A stretch of 44,024 nucleotides of DNA from Nannocystaceae bacterium (lineage in GTDB: Bacteria > Myxococcota_A > Polyangia > Nannocystales > Nannocystaceae): positions 1-44,024 of the forward strand of contig JAIBBS010000055.1 in assembly GCA_019694555.1 (NCBI GenBank), given 5' to 3'. Numbering within the stretch: position 1 is the stretch's first letter; each line of letters begins with the position of its first letter. The notes beneath the pieces are model-generated. The model ran no database searches. It saw nothing but the letters and a program-made list of their open reading frames with translations, and had not been told where the DNA came from. This document shows, piece by piece, positions 21,092 through 28,707 of this stretch. The position numbers were made by a program, and so were the translations under genes.

Positions 21092-22292
21092 CGTGCTCCG
21101 CCGGCGGGGGGTGCGAGATGAACCCCAGCGGCGACGACGTCAGCGCGTAGGCTCCGCTGGGCACCACTGCCAGCACGTCGCCCTCGTGCAGCGCAGGCAG
21201 CTCGAGGTCGCGCGCGAAGCCGTCGAGCGAGGTGCACAGCGGGCCGCACACCAGCAGCTTGCCGCGCGGCTCGTCCCCGCGCGCGCCCAGCTTGCGCAGG
21301 CGGTAGGGCCGACGCACGACCATGCCCAGGTGTCCGGCGGCGGCGAGGTGATGGTTCATGCCGCCGTCGCAGATCGCGACCTCGCTGCCGCGCGAGCGCT
21401 TGCGCGTGACGACCCGCGTGAGATACACGCCGGCCTCGCCCACGAGGTAGCGGCCGGTCTCGAGCACGAGCTCGGCCGCGCCGCAGTGCGGGTCGTTGCG
21501 CAAGCCGTCGAGCGCGGCGCGGGCACGGGTGGCGACCTCGGCGACGGCGACGGTCTGTTGGCCGTCGTGGTGCGCGATGCCCAGCCCCGAGCCGAACACC
21601 AGTCGTCTGGGTCGCAGCCCATGGCGTGAGGCCAGCGCACGGAAGCACTCGGCATACACGCCCCAGTTTTCTGCGATCGCATCGGCGCGCAGGCACTGCG
21701 TGCCCGAGTAGGCGTGCAGGCCTTCGAGCACCAGGTTCGGCAGCGCTGCGATCTCGCGCAGCGCGTCGTCGATCTCGTCCTCGTCGATGCCGAACGCGGT
21801 CGGTCGGCCGGCCATGGTGTCGCCGAAGCCCGCGGGCACGTGGGTGGGCGCGATGCGGACCAGCACCGCGGCCGTCTGCGCGCGCGCGTGGGCCAGCGCC
21901 GACAGCCGTCGCGCCTCGCTGCGCGACTCGAGCACGACCTCGACGCCGTGGCCCAGCGCGAGCGCCAGCTCGGCATCGGACTTCGCCGGCCCGGTGAAGC
22001 TGATCGCCGCCGGCGCGAAGCCGCACTCGAGCGCGCGCGTGAGCTCGCCGCCCGAGGACACGTCGACCCGCGGGACCCGCCGCGCCAGCGCCCGCAGCAA
22101 CGCCGGGTTGGGGTTGGCCTTCATCGCGTACGAGACCGAGAACACGCCCGGCAGCGCCGCCGCGATCGCAGCGATGCGCGCGTCGATCTCGGGCACGAGG
22201 TAGACGAAGCACGGCGTGCCGTGCTCGCGCGCGATGTCGGCGAGCGTGGTGGCCCAGCGCTCGGTGACCTCGCCGGTGTCGGTCTCGCTCAT
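21063..22292 (-). CDS. Type III PLP-dependent decarboxylase (LysA/ODC fold), carrier-protein linked
   Basis: 409 residues with the alanine-racemase-like barrel and C-terminal beta domain. PLP Lys 58 sits in YAMKANPNP; the PLP-phosphate loop region and LETGRYLVGEAG are present; Cys 353 in CGPLCTSLD is the expected partner-subunit active-site Cys. The fold is that of diaminopimelate and ornithine decarboxylases. Its position directly behind an acyl carrier protein and an AMP-ligase matches the BtrK type of butirosin synthesis, which decarboxylates glutamate while bound to a carrier protein, and the decarboxylases listed with exosortase A loci. I therefore infer a carrier-bound amino acid substrate. 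The start overlaps the ACP stop as ATGA (22289-22292). It is the last gene of the operon. Confidence 0.85.
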   Translation of the reverse strand: MSETDTGEVTERWATTLADIAREHGTPCFVYLVPEIDARIAAIAAALPGVFSVSYAMKANPNPALLRALARRVPRVDVSSGGELTRALECGFAPAAISFTGPAKSDAELALALGHGVEVVLESRSEARRLSALAHARAQTAAVLVRIAPTHVPAGFGDTMAGRPTAFGIDEDEIDDALREIAALPNLVLEGLHAYSGTQCLRADAIAENWGVYAECFRALASRHGLRPRRLVFGSGLGIAHHDGQQTVAVAEVATRARAALDGLRNDPHCGAAELVLETGRYLVGEAGVYLTRVVTRKRSRGSEVAICDGGMNHHLAAAGHLGMVVRRPYRLRKLGARGDEPRGKLLVCGPLCTSLDGFARDLELPALHEGDVLAVVPSGAYALTSSPLGFISHPPPAEHVIEAAAGRR

Positions 22293-22534
22293 GCCGAGGG
22301 ACGCGTGCGCTGGTCCATCAGCTGCAGGATGCGCGTGGCCGTGTCGAAGTTGTCGAGCGTGACGTCGTCCTGGCGGATCTCGATGCCCGCCGCGTCCTCG
22401 AGGAACACGATCAGGTCGATCATCGTGACCGAGTCGACGGTGCCGTCCGAGAACAGCGTGGTCTCGGGCCCGAGGTCGGGCAGGGCGGTACGGCGGCGCA
22501 GGTACTCGAGCAGTTGGTCGATGGTCAGGGACAT
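22289..22534 (-). CDS. Acyl carrier protein
   Basis: 81-residue free-standing carrier protein. The 4'-phosphopantetheine attachment Ser is Ser 35 in GTVDSVTMIDL, with the usual helix-II sequence and the acidic FLEDAAGIEI helix III entry. It should carry an amino acid or acyl group as a thioester delivered by the adjacent ligase and processed by the decarboxylase. It lies 13 nt after the ligase stop and shares ATGA with the decarboxylase. It is too unlike housekeeping AcpP, and too isolated from fatty acid genes, to be the general ACP. Confidence 0.87.
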   Translation of the reverse strand: MSLTIDQLLEYLRRRTALPDLGPETTLFSDGTVDSVTMIDLIVFLEDAAGIEIRQDDVTLDNFDTATRILQLMDQRTRPSA

Positions 22535-22547
22535 GGGTCGTCGGGGA

Positions 22548-24113
22548 TCAGCGGCGGGCGGCGGTGAAGCGCTCGACCACCGCGGGGCGGTCGAGCTTGC
22601 CGCTGGCGGTGCGCGGGAACGGCTCGGTGCTGGCGTGCAGCTCGCGGGGCTGCATGTAGTGAGGCAAGACGGCGCGTAGGTGCTCGGTCAATGCAGTGAG
22701 ATCGGTCGCAATGTCCGGCCCGTGCACGACCAGGTGCACGGCCTGGCCCAGGACGTCGTCGTCGAGGCCATACGCGACCGCCTCGGTGACCACGCCGCTG
22801 GCGAACGCGGCGTCCTCGATCTCGGTGGGGCTGATGCGGAAGCCGCTGGACTTGATCATCGCGTCGCGACGACCGACGAACCAGTAGTCGCCATCGTCGT
22901 CGATGCGCACGATGTCGCCGCTGAACACGACCAGCTCGTCGCCGATGCGATCGGCCAGCGCCGGGCAGGGGCGGAACTTCGCGGCGGTGTCCTCGGGCCG
23001 GCCCCAGTAGCCGCGGCAGACCAGCGCGCCGCGGTGCACCAGCTCACCCTGGCCGCCGGGCCCGCACACGCTGCCGTCGTCGGCGAGCACGAAGGTCTCG
23101 ACGTTGGGGATCGCGCGGCCGATGCAGCCGGGCTTGCGTGCGAACAGCTCGGGCGGCAGGTAGGTCGAGCGGAACGCCTCGGTGAGGCCATACATCAGCA
23201 CGATGTCGACCCCCGGCAGCGCGCGGGGCATCGCTTCGAGCACGGCGCTGGGCAGCTTGCCGCCGGAGTTGGTGACCAGTCGCAGCGCCGGCATCGCGGT
23301 CGGGACCTCGACCAGGTAGCGCACCAGCTGCACCCACGTCGGCGGCACCGCGGCCATGACGGTGACCCGCTCGCGCACGAGCGTCTTGACGATCTCCGAC
23401 GGCATCGGCACCGGCTGCAGCACGATCGCGGCGCCGAGCAGACACGCCGTCGTGAGCTGGTTGAGGCCGTAGTCGAAGCACAGCGGCAGCAGGCTCAGCA
23501 GGCGATCGTCGGGGCGCAGCCCGAGGTACTGCGCGACGCTGCGGGCCCCGGCCACGAGGTTCGCGTGCGTCACCATCACGCCCTTGGGCGCGCCGGTCGA
23601 GCCCGAGGTATAGAGGATGGCCGCGAGGTCGGCGTCGATGGTGCGTGTGGGAGGCTCGAGCTCGGCGGGCGCGAGCGTCGACGCCGGATCGAGCTGCGGA
23701 TGCTGCGGCGCCGCGCCGTGGGCGAGCACGCGCACGATCGTCGGCGGCAGCCCGCGCGCGATCAGCTCGGCCGCGCGGCGGCCGTCGCAGACCAGTGCGC
23801 GCATGCTGCAATCGCGGGCGACGTAGTCGAGCTGCGCCGTTGTCCACTGCGGGCTGACGTTGACCGCGATCGCGCCGACCCACCAGGCGGCCAGCTGCGC
23901 AGCGACCTCGTCGACGCTCTTGCGCATGCAGATGCCGACGCGGTCGCCGCGGTGGACTCCGTGGCTGCGCAGCCAGCGGGCGTGCGCGGCGACGCGGACC
24001 GCGAGCTCGCCGTAGCTGTGGGCGTGGCCGCCGTCGACCACGGCCGTGCGCGCGGGTGCCTGCCGCAGCGTGGCCGAGAACAGCGCGTGCGCGGTGGTGG
24101 CGAACTCGCTCAT
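22548..24113 (-). CDS. AMP-dependent acyl/aminoacyl ligase (ANL superfamily)
   Basis: 521 residues. Activates a carboxylate as its adenylate and transfers it to a thiol, here most likely the neighbouring ACP. The P-loop-like motif YTSGSTGAPKG spans 168-178; LMYGLTEAFRST is the A5 region; YWFVGRRDAMIKSSGFRISP covers the hinge; and the C-terminal catalytic Lys lies in TASGKLDRP. All core motifs are intact. The overall look matches ligases found with PLP decarboxylases and ACPs in exosortase-associated and BtrJ-like sets, but no exosortase gene is in this window. The ATG start shares ATGA with the preceding gene, fixing the start well. Substrate unknown. Confidence 0.88.
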   Translation of the reverse strand: MSEFATTAHALFSATLRQAPARTAVVDGGHAHSYGELAVRVAAHARWLRSHGVHRGDRVGICMRKSVDEVAAQLAAWWVGAIAVNVSPQWTTAQLDYVARDCSMRALVCDGRRAAELIARGLPPTIVRVLAHGAAPQHPQLDPASTLAPAELEPPTRTIDADLAAILYTSGSTGAPKGVMVTHANLVAGARSVAQYLGLRPDDRLLSLLPLCFDYGLNQLTTACLLGAAIVLQPVPMPSEIVKTLVRERVTVMAAVPPTWVQLVRYLVEVPTAMPALRLVTNSGGKLPSAVLEAMPRALPGVDIVLMYGLTEAFRSTYLPPELFARKPGCIGRAIPNVETFVLADDGSVCGPGGQGELVHRGALVCRGYWGRPEDTAAKFRPCPALADRIGDELVVFSGDIVRIDDDGDYWFVGRRDAMIKSSGFRISPTEIEDAAFASGVVTEAVAYGLDDDVLGQAVHLVVHGPDIATDLTALTEHLRAVLPHYMQPRELHASTEPFPRTASGKLDRPAVVERFTAARR

Positions 24114-24856
24114 GGCAGCTCGAAGGCCGAGCCCCAGCGCTCGGCGTGGCGGTGCGCCAGCTCCAGCAGCGGCGCGCCGACCTCGCTGGCGGTGATGAGT
24201 CGGCGCCGCAGGAACGCCCACTCGAACGCCGCGAAGGCCGAGGTGCCGGCCTGGCTGTCGCGCTCGATCCGTGCGGTCGCGTGTTGCTTCAGCAGCCGGT
24301 AGGCCGCGAGCTGGAACAGCCATGCGGGCTGCCGTGCGAGCACCGAGGTGAAGCGCAGCAGCAGGTCGAGCTGTTCGAACGGCAGATCGTCGACCGCGCA
24401 GGAGCGCGGTGCGCCGGCGATGCGTTCGAGCTCGTCGTAGATCGTCAGCGACTCGATCCCGGTGAGCCGGCCGTCGACGTCGAACACCGGCAACAGCGGG
24501 TACAGACGGCAGATGACGGGACGGGTTGCGTGGTCGCAGGCACAGCCCGCGCGGGTGCTGACGATGGAGTCGGCGTGGATGCTGCGGCCGTCGGGCAGCG
24601 TCAGCGCGAACTCGCGGTGCTCGTGCTCGCCGAACTGCGCCAGCCAGCCGCGCGCGCGCAGCCACTCGTACTCGCCGGCGAGCAAGGGCAGCTCCTGCAT
24701 CGGCCGACGGCCGAGGAAGCTGAAGTGCTGCTTGTGGCGCGCAAAGTTGCAGCAGAACGCGTCGCCGCAGCGGTTGTGGCAGCCCGCGCGGTAGACCAGG
24801 TCGATCGCGTACAGCGACTCGAACGCGGCGTCGCGCTCAGCGTCCGCTGGAACCAC
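24110..24856 (-). CDS. YkgJ-like cysteine-rich metal-binding protein
   Basis: 248 residues. Cysteines are arranged as C26-x3-C30-x4-C35-C36 and later C105, C107 and C116, like the YkgJ family described as zinc- or iron-chelating. These proteins often accompany peptide or amino acid modification genes; the reaction is not settled. The rest is mainly helical with no signal peptide, so it should be cytoplasmic. It overlaps the acetyltransferase-like gene by 20 bp upstream and the ligase by ATGA downstream, tying it into the pathway. Family assignment is moderate; role in the operon is unknown. Confidence 0.7.
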   Translation of the reverse strand: MVPADAERDAAFESLYAIDLVYRAGCHNRCGDAFCCNFARHKQHFSFLGRRPMQELPLLAGEYEWLRARGWLAQFGEHEHREFALTLPDGRSIHADSIVSTRAGCACDHATRPVICRLYPLLPVFDVDGRLTGIESLTIYDELERIAGAPRSCAVDDLPFEQLDLLLRFTSVLARQPAWLFQLAAYRLLKQHATARIERDSQAGTSAFAAFEWAFLRRRLITASEVGAPLLELAHRHAERWGSAFELP

Positions 24857-25469
24857 CGTGTCCTCGTGCGGACGCCTTGGCCTTGGGCTTGGCGCCGATG
24901 GCCGGGTACACCCGCGCCGGGACCCCGACCGCGACGTGGTCGGGGGGGACGTCGGCGATCACGAGACTGTTGGCGGCGATCTGCGCACCGTCGCCGACGG
25001 TGACGGCGCCGAGGATGACCGCGCCGACGCCGATGAAGACGTCGTTGCCGATCCGCGGCACGCCGCCGTCGGGCGTGTCGCCGATGGTGACGTTGTGCAT
25101 GATGCCGACGCGATCACCGATGGTGCAGCGCGGGTTGATCGAGATCGGCGCCTCGCAGTGGATGAGGTGCAGCGCGCGCCCGACCTCGCAGGTGCGATCG
25201 AGATGGACGCCGGTGACGGCGCGCGATGCCGCCGCCAACGCGCCGTAGAGCTTGGAGCTGGCCCAGCGCGTCGCGGGGTTGCGCTGATCGAGCGACCAGC
25301 GCCCGAATCGATACACCGCCAGCGCCCACAACGCGGGATTGGTGAGCGAACGGCCGTGGACGGCATAGTCCGTCCGCAGCGCTTCCCAGTGGGATGGGCG
25401 CGCCTGCGACTGCGGCGACGGCACGTCGTCGGATTTCGCGGGCTCCGCCGCGATCGGCCTACTCGTCAT
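24837..25469 (-). CDS. Serine acetyltransferase-like left-handed beta-helix protein
   Basis: 210 residues. The C-terminal half has hexapeptide repeats (ISINPRCTIGDRVGIMHNVTIG, VPRIGNDVFIGVGAVILG, VTVGDGAQIAANSLV) and ends in VAVGVPARV, as in CysE-type acetyltransferases. The short N-terminal helical part and length fit sugar- or serine-acetyltransferase-like proteins rather than full CysE. One expected active-site His may be retained (LIHCEA), but the second, in the CysE motif DRHPKI, is replaced by GGVPRI, so classical O-acetylserine synthesis is doubtful. It is the first gene of the operon and has the best minus-strand promoter in the window at 25478-25506. Confidence 0.78.
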   Translation of the reverse strand: MTSRPIAAEPAKSDDVPSPQSQARPSHWEALRTDYAVHGRSLTNPALWALAVYRFGRWSLDQRNPATRWASSKLYGALAAASRAVTGVHLDRTCEVGRALHLIHCEAPISINPRCTIGDRVGIMHNVTIGDTPDGGVPRIGNDVFIGVGAVILGAVTVGDGAQIAANSLVIADVPPDHVAVGVPARVYPAIGAKPKAKASARGHGGSSGR

Positions 25470-25477
25470 CCACGGCC

Positions 25478-25506
25478 AGGATAGGGGTTCGACGCGACCG
25501 GCTCAA
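25478..25506 (-). promoter_or_regulatory. Sigma70-type promoter of the ligase/ACP/decarboxylase operon
   Basis: Minus strand: TTGAGC (25501-25506), a 17-bp spacer, TATCCT (25478-25483), then 8 nt to ATG 25469. The -35 overlaps the stop codon of the upstream transporter gene. Predicts a leaderless or very short-leader mRNA. Confidence 0.6.
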
Positions 25507-26765
25507 CTGCGATCATGGGCCTCGCCGGGCGATCGCCGGGCGGCGAGACGGCGCGAGAACCACCACCACCCTGCTCCGATCCCTGCCGTCGCGAGGCCGA
25601 CGCCGGTGATGCCGGTTACCGATGCCAGGGCCTGTACCGCCCATGCGCTGATCACGTCGCCGCCGCGATAGACCAGCGTGTCCAGGGCGTTCTGCCCCTT
25701 GAACTTCGTCTCGCGCGGCGTCGCGGCGTAGAGCAGCTCCCGCGCCGGCTTCGCGAAACCGTGTTCGCAGGCCCGCCGGAGCAACTGCGCAAGCACGAGC
25801 ACACCCAGCAGCGGCACCGTCGCGAGGGCGAGCGCGAGCAGCACCGTGATCCCCGGCAGCACCGACAGGACCGTCGCGAGCCGGGCGCGCGCGAGCACGC
25901 GCCCGGTCAGCGTCAGCTGCAGCGCCAGGGCCAGGATGTTGACGCCGAGGTCGACGCGGGCGAACAGGGCCGTGCGCGCTTCGGGCGAGGCGATCGCGCC
26001 GCCGACGATGCGCGCCTGCATCAGGTACAGCGCGGTCGACGTCGCGGTGTACGCCAGGATCCAGATCGCCAGTCCCCGCAGCGCCGGGTTGGCGATGACG
26101 TCGCGCAGGCCGGCCCAGCTGCTGCCGCCCATCGGTCGTGCAGCATCGGGCACATCGTCGCGCTCCCGCAGCGCGCGTTCGAGCGCCTCGCCACAAGACG
26201 CCGCCAGCACCCACGCGATCGCGCCCACGAGCAGCAAGCCGTGGGGCCCGATCGCGTCGACGAGCCCGAGCGCCAGCGCCGGCCCCACCAACGCGCCGAC
26301 GGTTCCGCCCGCGGCGACCAGCGCGTAGACGCGCGGGGCTCGTTCGCCGCGCCACACGTCGACCACGGCGGCCCAGAAGCCCGCGACCGCGATCATGTTG
26401 ATCACGCTCAGCCACACGAACACCGCGCGCCGCAGCATCATCACCGGGACCAGCGCGAGCACCCACGCGAGCAGCGGCAGCAGCAGCGACAGCGCGAGAC
26501 CGAGGTACAGCCCGCGCGACAGCTGCCGCCGACCCCAGCGGCCCGCGGCCCAGCCGTAGGCCGGCACGAGCAGCAGCGTGCCGACGAAGGTCGCGGTGAA
26601 GAGCCACGGCAGGTTGTCGACGCCACCTTGCACGCCCATCTCCTCGCGCACGGCTCGGAGCACGAAGTTCGCCGTCATCACGCACGCGAACTGCGTCGCG
26701 GCCCAGGCCGCGGGCCGACGATCGCGGGGCTCGAGCTCTCGCAGCGGACGCAGGCGCGACATCAT
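25503..26765 (-). CDS. MFS-like transporter resembling nucleotide (Npt1/Npt2-type) carriers
   Basis: About 420 residues with some 10-12 hydrophobic helices, so an inner-membrane transporter. The block KPARELLYAATPRETKFKGQN followed by DTLVYRGGD is typical of the non-obligate-parasite relatives of ATP/ADP translocases. The N-terminal RAVREEMGVQGG and the WxxTATFVGTLL helix fit as well. Substrate cannot be read from sequence; these homologs in free-living bacteria are largely uncharacterised. Starts at GTG 26789, ATG 26765 or ATG 26762 are possible. Only 33 bp separate it from the biosynthetic operon on the same strand, so it might export or import the pathway compound. Confidence 0.78.
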   Translation of the reverse strand: MMSRLRPLRELEPRDRRPAAWAATQFACVMTANFVLRAVREEMGVQGGVDNLPWLFTATFVGTLLLVPAYGWAAGRWGRRQLSRGLYLGLALSLLLPLLAWVLALVPVMMLRRAVFVWLSVINMIAVAGFWAAVVDVWRGERAPRVYALVAAGGTVGALVGPALALGLVDAIGPHGLLLVGAIAWVLAASCGEALERALRERDDVPDAARPMGGSSWAGLRDVIANPALRGLAIWILAYTATSTALYLMQARIVGGAIASPEARTALFARVDLGVNILALALQLTLTGRVLARARLATVLSVLPGITVLLALALATVPLLGVLVLAQLLRRACEHGFAKPARELLYAATPRETKFKGQNALDTLVYRGGDVISAWAVQALASVTGITGVGLATAGIGAGWWWFSRRLAARRSPGEAHDRS

Positions 26766-26861
26766 CGCTCGACCACGCCGCTTGGACACGCCCGCCGGGG
26801 GCCGTGGTTGCTCGCCGACGACGAAACCCGGCCCGGCCTGCGGGGGTCGAAGCCGCGAGTC

Positions 26862-28085
26862 ATGACCGATCCACGCGATGCCCGGGGCCCACGCCTCTCC
26901 GATCGACGCCGCTTCCTGTTCGGTTGCGCGACGCTACCGTTCGCAAGTGGGCTGCTGGGCGCGTGCCGACGCGACCCGAGCGGCGGCGGCACGGTGACAC
27001 CCGCGCGCACGCCCGCGGCGATGCCGGACGCGCTCGGGACGCCCAAGCCGCTGCGGCTGCTCGTGCTCGGCGGCACCGGCTTCATCGGCCCGCACATCGT
27101 CGATGCCGCGCAGGCCAAGGGCTGGGAGATCACGCTGTTCAACCGCGGCAAGAGCCACCCCGAGCTGTTCCCCGACGTCGAGAAGCTCGTGGGCGATCGC
27201 GACGGCAAGCTCGACGCGCTGGCCGGGCGCAAGTGGGACGCGGTCGTGGACACCTCGGGCTACGTGCCGCGGATCGTGAAGGCCTCGGCGAGCCTGCTCG
27301 CGGACAACGTCGGGCAGTACGTCTTCATCAGCTCGATCTCGGCCTACGCGAAGTTCGACGTCGCCAACATCGACGAGACCGCGCCGGTCGCAACCATGCC
27401 CGATCCGGAGAACGAGCGCGTGATGGAGTTCTACGGCGCGCTCAAGGCCCTGTGCGAGCAGGCCGCGGAGGCGATCATGCCCGGTCGCGTCACCAACGTG
27501 CGTCCGGGCTACATCGTCGGTCCGCTCGATCCCACCGATCGCTTCACCTACTGGCCGGTGCGCATCGCCCAAGGCGGCGAGGTCGCGGCGCCGGGCACCA
27601 CCGTGGATCCGGTGCAGTTCATCGACGCACGCGACCTCGCGGCGTGGATCATCGGCGCGATCGAGAACCGCCACGTCGGCATCTACAACCTGGTCGGACC
27701 CGAGCAGCGCACCGGCGCCGGCGAGCTGCTGCAGACCTGCATCGACGTGTCCAAGAGCGACGCGACGATCACCTGGCTCGACCCCGCGTTCCTCGAGGCG
27801 CACAAGGTCGAGATCGGTGGCGACCTGCCGATCCTCGTGCCGCCTGTCGGCGACTTCCTGGGCTTCGCGCAGGTCAGCAACGCGCGCGCGCTCGCGACCG
27901 GACTGCGCTGCCGGCCCATGGCCGAGACCGTGGCGGACACGCTGAAGTGGTTCGCGACGCTGCCGGAGCCGCGTCGCAAGACGCTGCACGCCGGGTGGTT
28001 GCCGGCGCGCGAGGCCGAGGTGCTCGCGGCCTACCACGCGCGTCGCGAGCCGCCGGCGAAGGCGGGCAAGCGCAAGGCTGCGTAG
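26862..28085 (+). CDS. NAD(P)-dependent epimerase/reductase-like protein with Tat lipoprotein signal
   Basis: 407 residues. The N-terminus has a twin-arginine motif (RRRFLFG, about 15-21) leading to LLGAC with Cys 35, so folded export and lipidation are predicted. The mature part is an extended SDR: dinucleotide loop GGTGFIG (70-76), FISSISAYA strand, a YGALK motif in place of the classical YxxxK, and C-terminal substrate-binding elements (NLVGPEQRTGAGELL). It belongs to the NAD-dependent epimerase/dehydratase group. An exported SDR would need to carry its cofactor through Tat, as glucose-fructose oxidoreductase does. It is divergent from the transporter and convergent with the ferredoxin gene. 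A weak 5-bp hairpin (28093-28106) lies between the ends. Confidence 0.85.
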   Translation: MTDPRDARGPRLSDRRRFLFGCATLPFASGLLGACRRDPSGGGTVTPARTPAAMPDALGTPKPLRLLVLGGTGFIGPHIVDAAQAKGWEITLFNRGKSHPELFPDVEKLVGDRDGKLDALAGRKWDAVVDTSGYVPRIVKASASLLADNVGQYVFISSISAYAKFDVANIDETAPVATMPDPENERVMEFYGALKALCEQAAEAIMPGRVTNVRPGYIVGPLDPTDRFTYWPVRIAQGGEVAAPGTTVDPVQFIDARDLAAWIIGAIENRHVGIYNLVGPEQRTGAGELLQTCIDVSKSDATITWLDPAFLEAHKVEIGGDLPILVPPVGDFLGFAQVSNARALATGLRCRPMAETVADTLKWFATLPEPRRKTLHAGWLPAREAEVLAAYHARREPPAKAGKRKAA

Positions 28086-28105
28086 CAAGGCCGCGGCGCT
28101 CGCCG

Positions 28106-28411
28106 CTAGAAGCCGAGATCTTTCTTGCGTTGCTCCGCGCCCGACAACGGCGTGCCCTTCTCGTTCACCACCGGCAAGCCCTTCGCGCGCGAGGCGTTGG
28201 TCGCCTTCCACTCCTGCAGGTTGTCGGGCAGCTCGGTCTCGTCGTAGATGGCCTCGACCGGGCACTCGGGCACGCACGCACCACAGTCGATGCACTCGTC
28301 GGGATCGATGTAGAGCATGGTGTCGTCGCCGTGGAAGCACTCCACGGGACACACGGCGACGCAGTCGGTGAAGCGGCAGCCGTTGCAGTTCGAGGTGACG
28401 ACGAAGGTCAT
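28106..28411 (-). CDS. fdxA: Seven-iron ferredoxin (3Fe-4S plus 4Fe-4S)
   Basis: 101-residue cytoplasmic electron carrier. The N-terminal MTFVVTSNCNGCRFTDC followed by VAVCPVECF is the 3Fe-4S side, and CIDCGACVPECP is the 4Fe-4S side. Sequence order and length match Azotobacter-type FdxA, including the C-terminal extension of about 45 residues. ATG 28411 is chosen because AAGGAG ends 5 nt upstream; the longer frame to 28435 would swallow that site. No partner enzyme is adjacent, so its redox partner is unknown. Confidence 0.94.
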   Translation of the reverse strand: MTFVVTSNCNGCRFTDCVAVCPVECFHGDDTMLYIDPDECIDCGACVPECPVEAIYDETELPDNLQEWKATNASRAKGLPVVNEKGTPLSGAEQRKKDLGF

Positions 28412-28416
28412 GAACG

Positions 28417-28422
28417 CTCCTT
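28417..28422 (-). promoter_or_regulatory. Ribosome binding site AAGGAG
   Basis: Minus-strand AAGGAG ends 5 nt before ATG 28411 and decides the ferredoxin start. Confidence 0.8.
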
Positions 28423-28578
28423 GGGGGCGCAGCATCTTCGCCCGGCGCGGGCGCGCTGGCGAGCGGGCGAATGCAGGCGCGTCCGGATGGCCGTGCGCGC
28501 GGAGGCCGGCCCCCGCGGTCCGCGCGACATCTGCTGCTGCGCGGGCAGCAGGGCCGGCCTGCGGGCAGTTCCGCGGTC

Positions 28579-28674
28579 GTCCACAGGCAGTGGATGGGCT
28601 GTGGACGTCCTGTCGAGGAAGCCCCGACGCGGGGCCGCCCTGGGGGTGCCCGACGGGGCCCGGCCGCGGCCGGG
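28579..28674. repeat. Inverted repeats upstream of the histidine kinase operon
   Basis: GTCCACAG (28579-28586) and CTGTGGAC (28599-28606) form an 8-bp inverted repeat with a 12-nt spacer. A perfect 16-bp palindrome CCCGGCCGCGGCCGGG lies at 28659-28674. The 296-bp gap between ferredoxin and kinase starts holds no gene I can support; these are its only notable elements and may be regulatory. Confidence 0.4.
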
Positions 28675-28707
28675 GGGCGCCGGTGGCTGCCGCGGCCTCG
28701 GCAGGCC

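Noticed and set aside
22680..24302. Plus-strand frame opposite the AMP ligase
   Set aside because: No motif; the ligase on the minus strand has all ANL core motifs.
24837..25469. Assignment as true serine acetyltransferase CysE
   Set aside because: The DRHPKI active-site segment is missing and the N-terminal domain is short, so only the fold was named.
25515..26861. N-terminal extension of the epimerase frame
   Set aside because: Antisense to the transporter gene; the Tat signal begins at ATG 26862.
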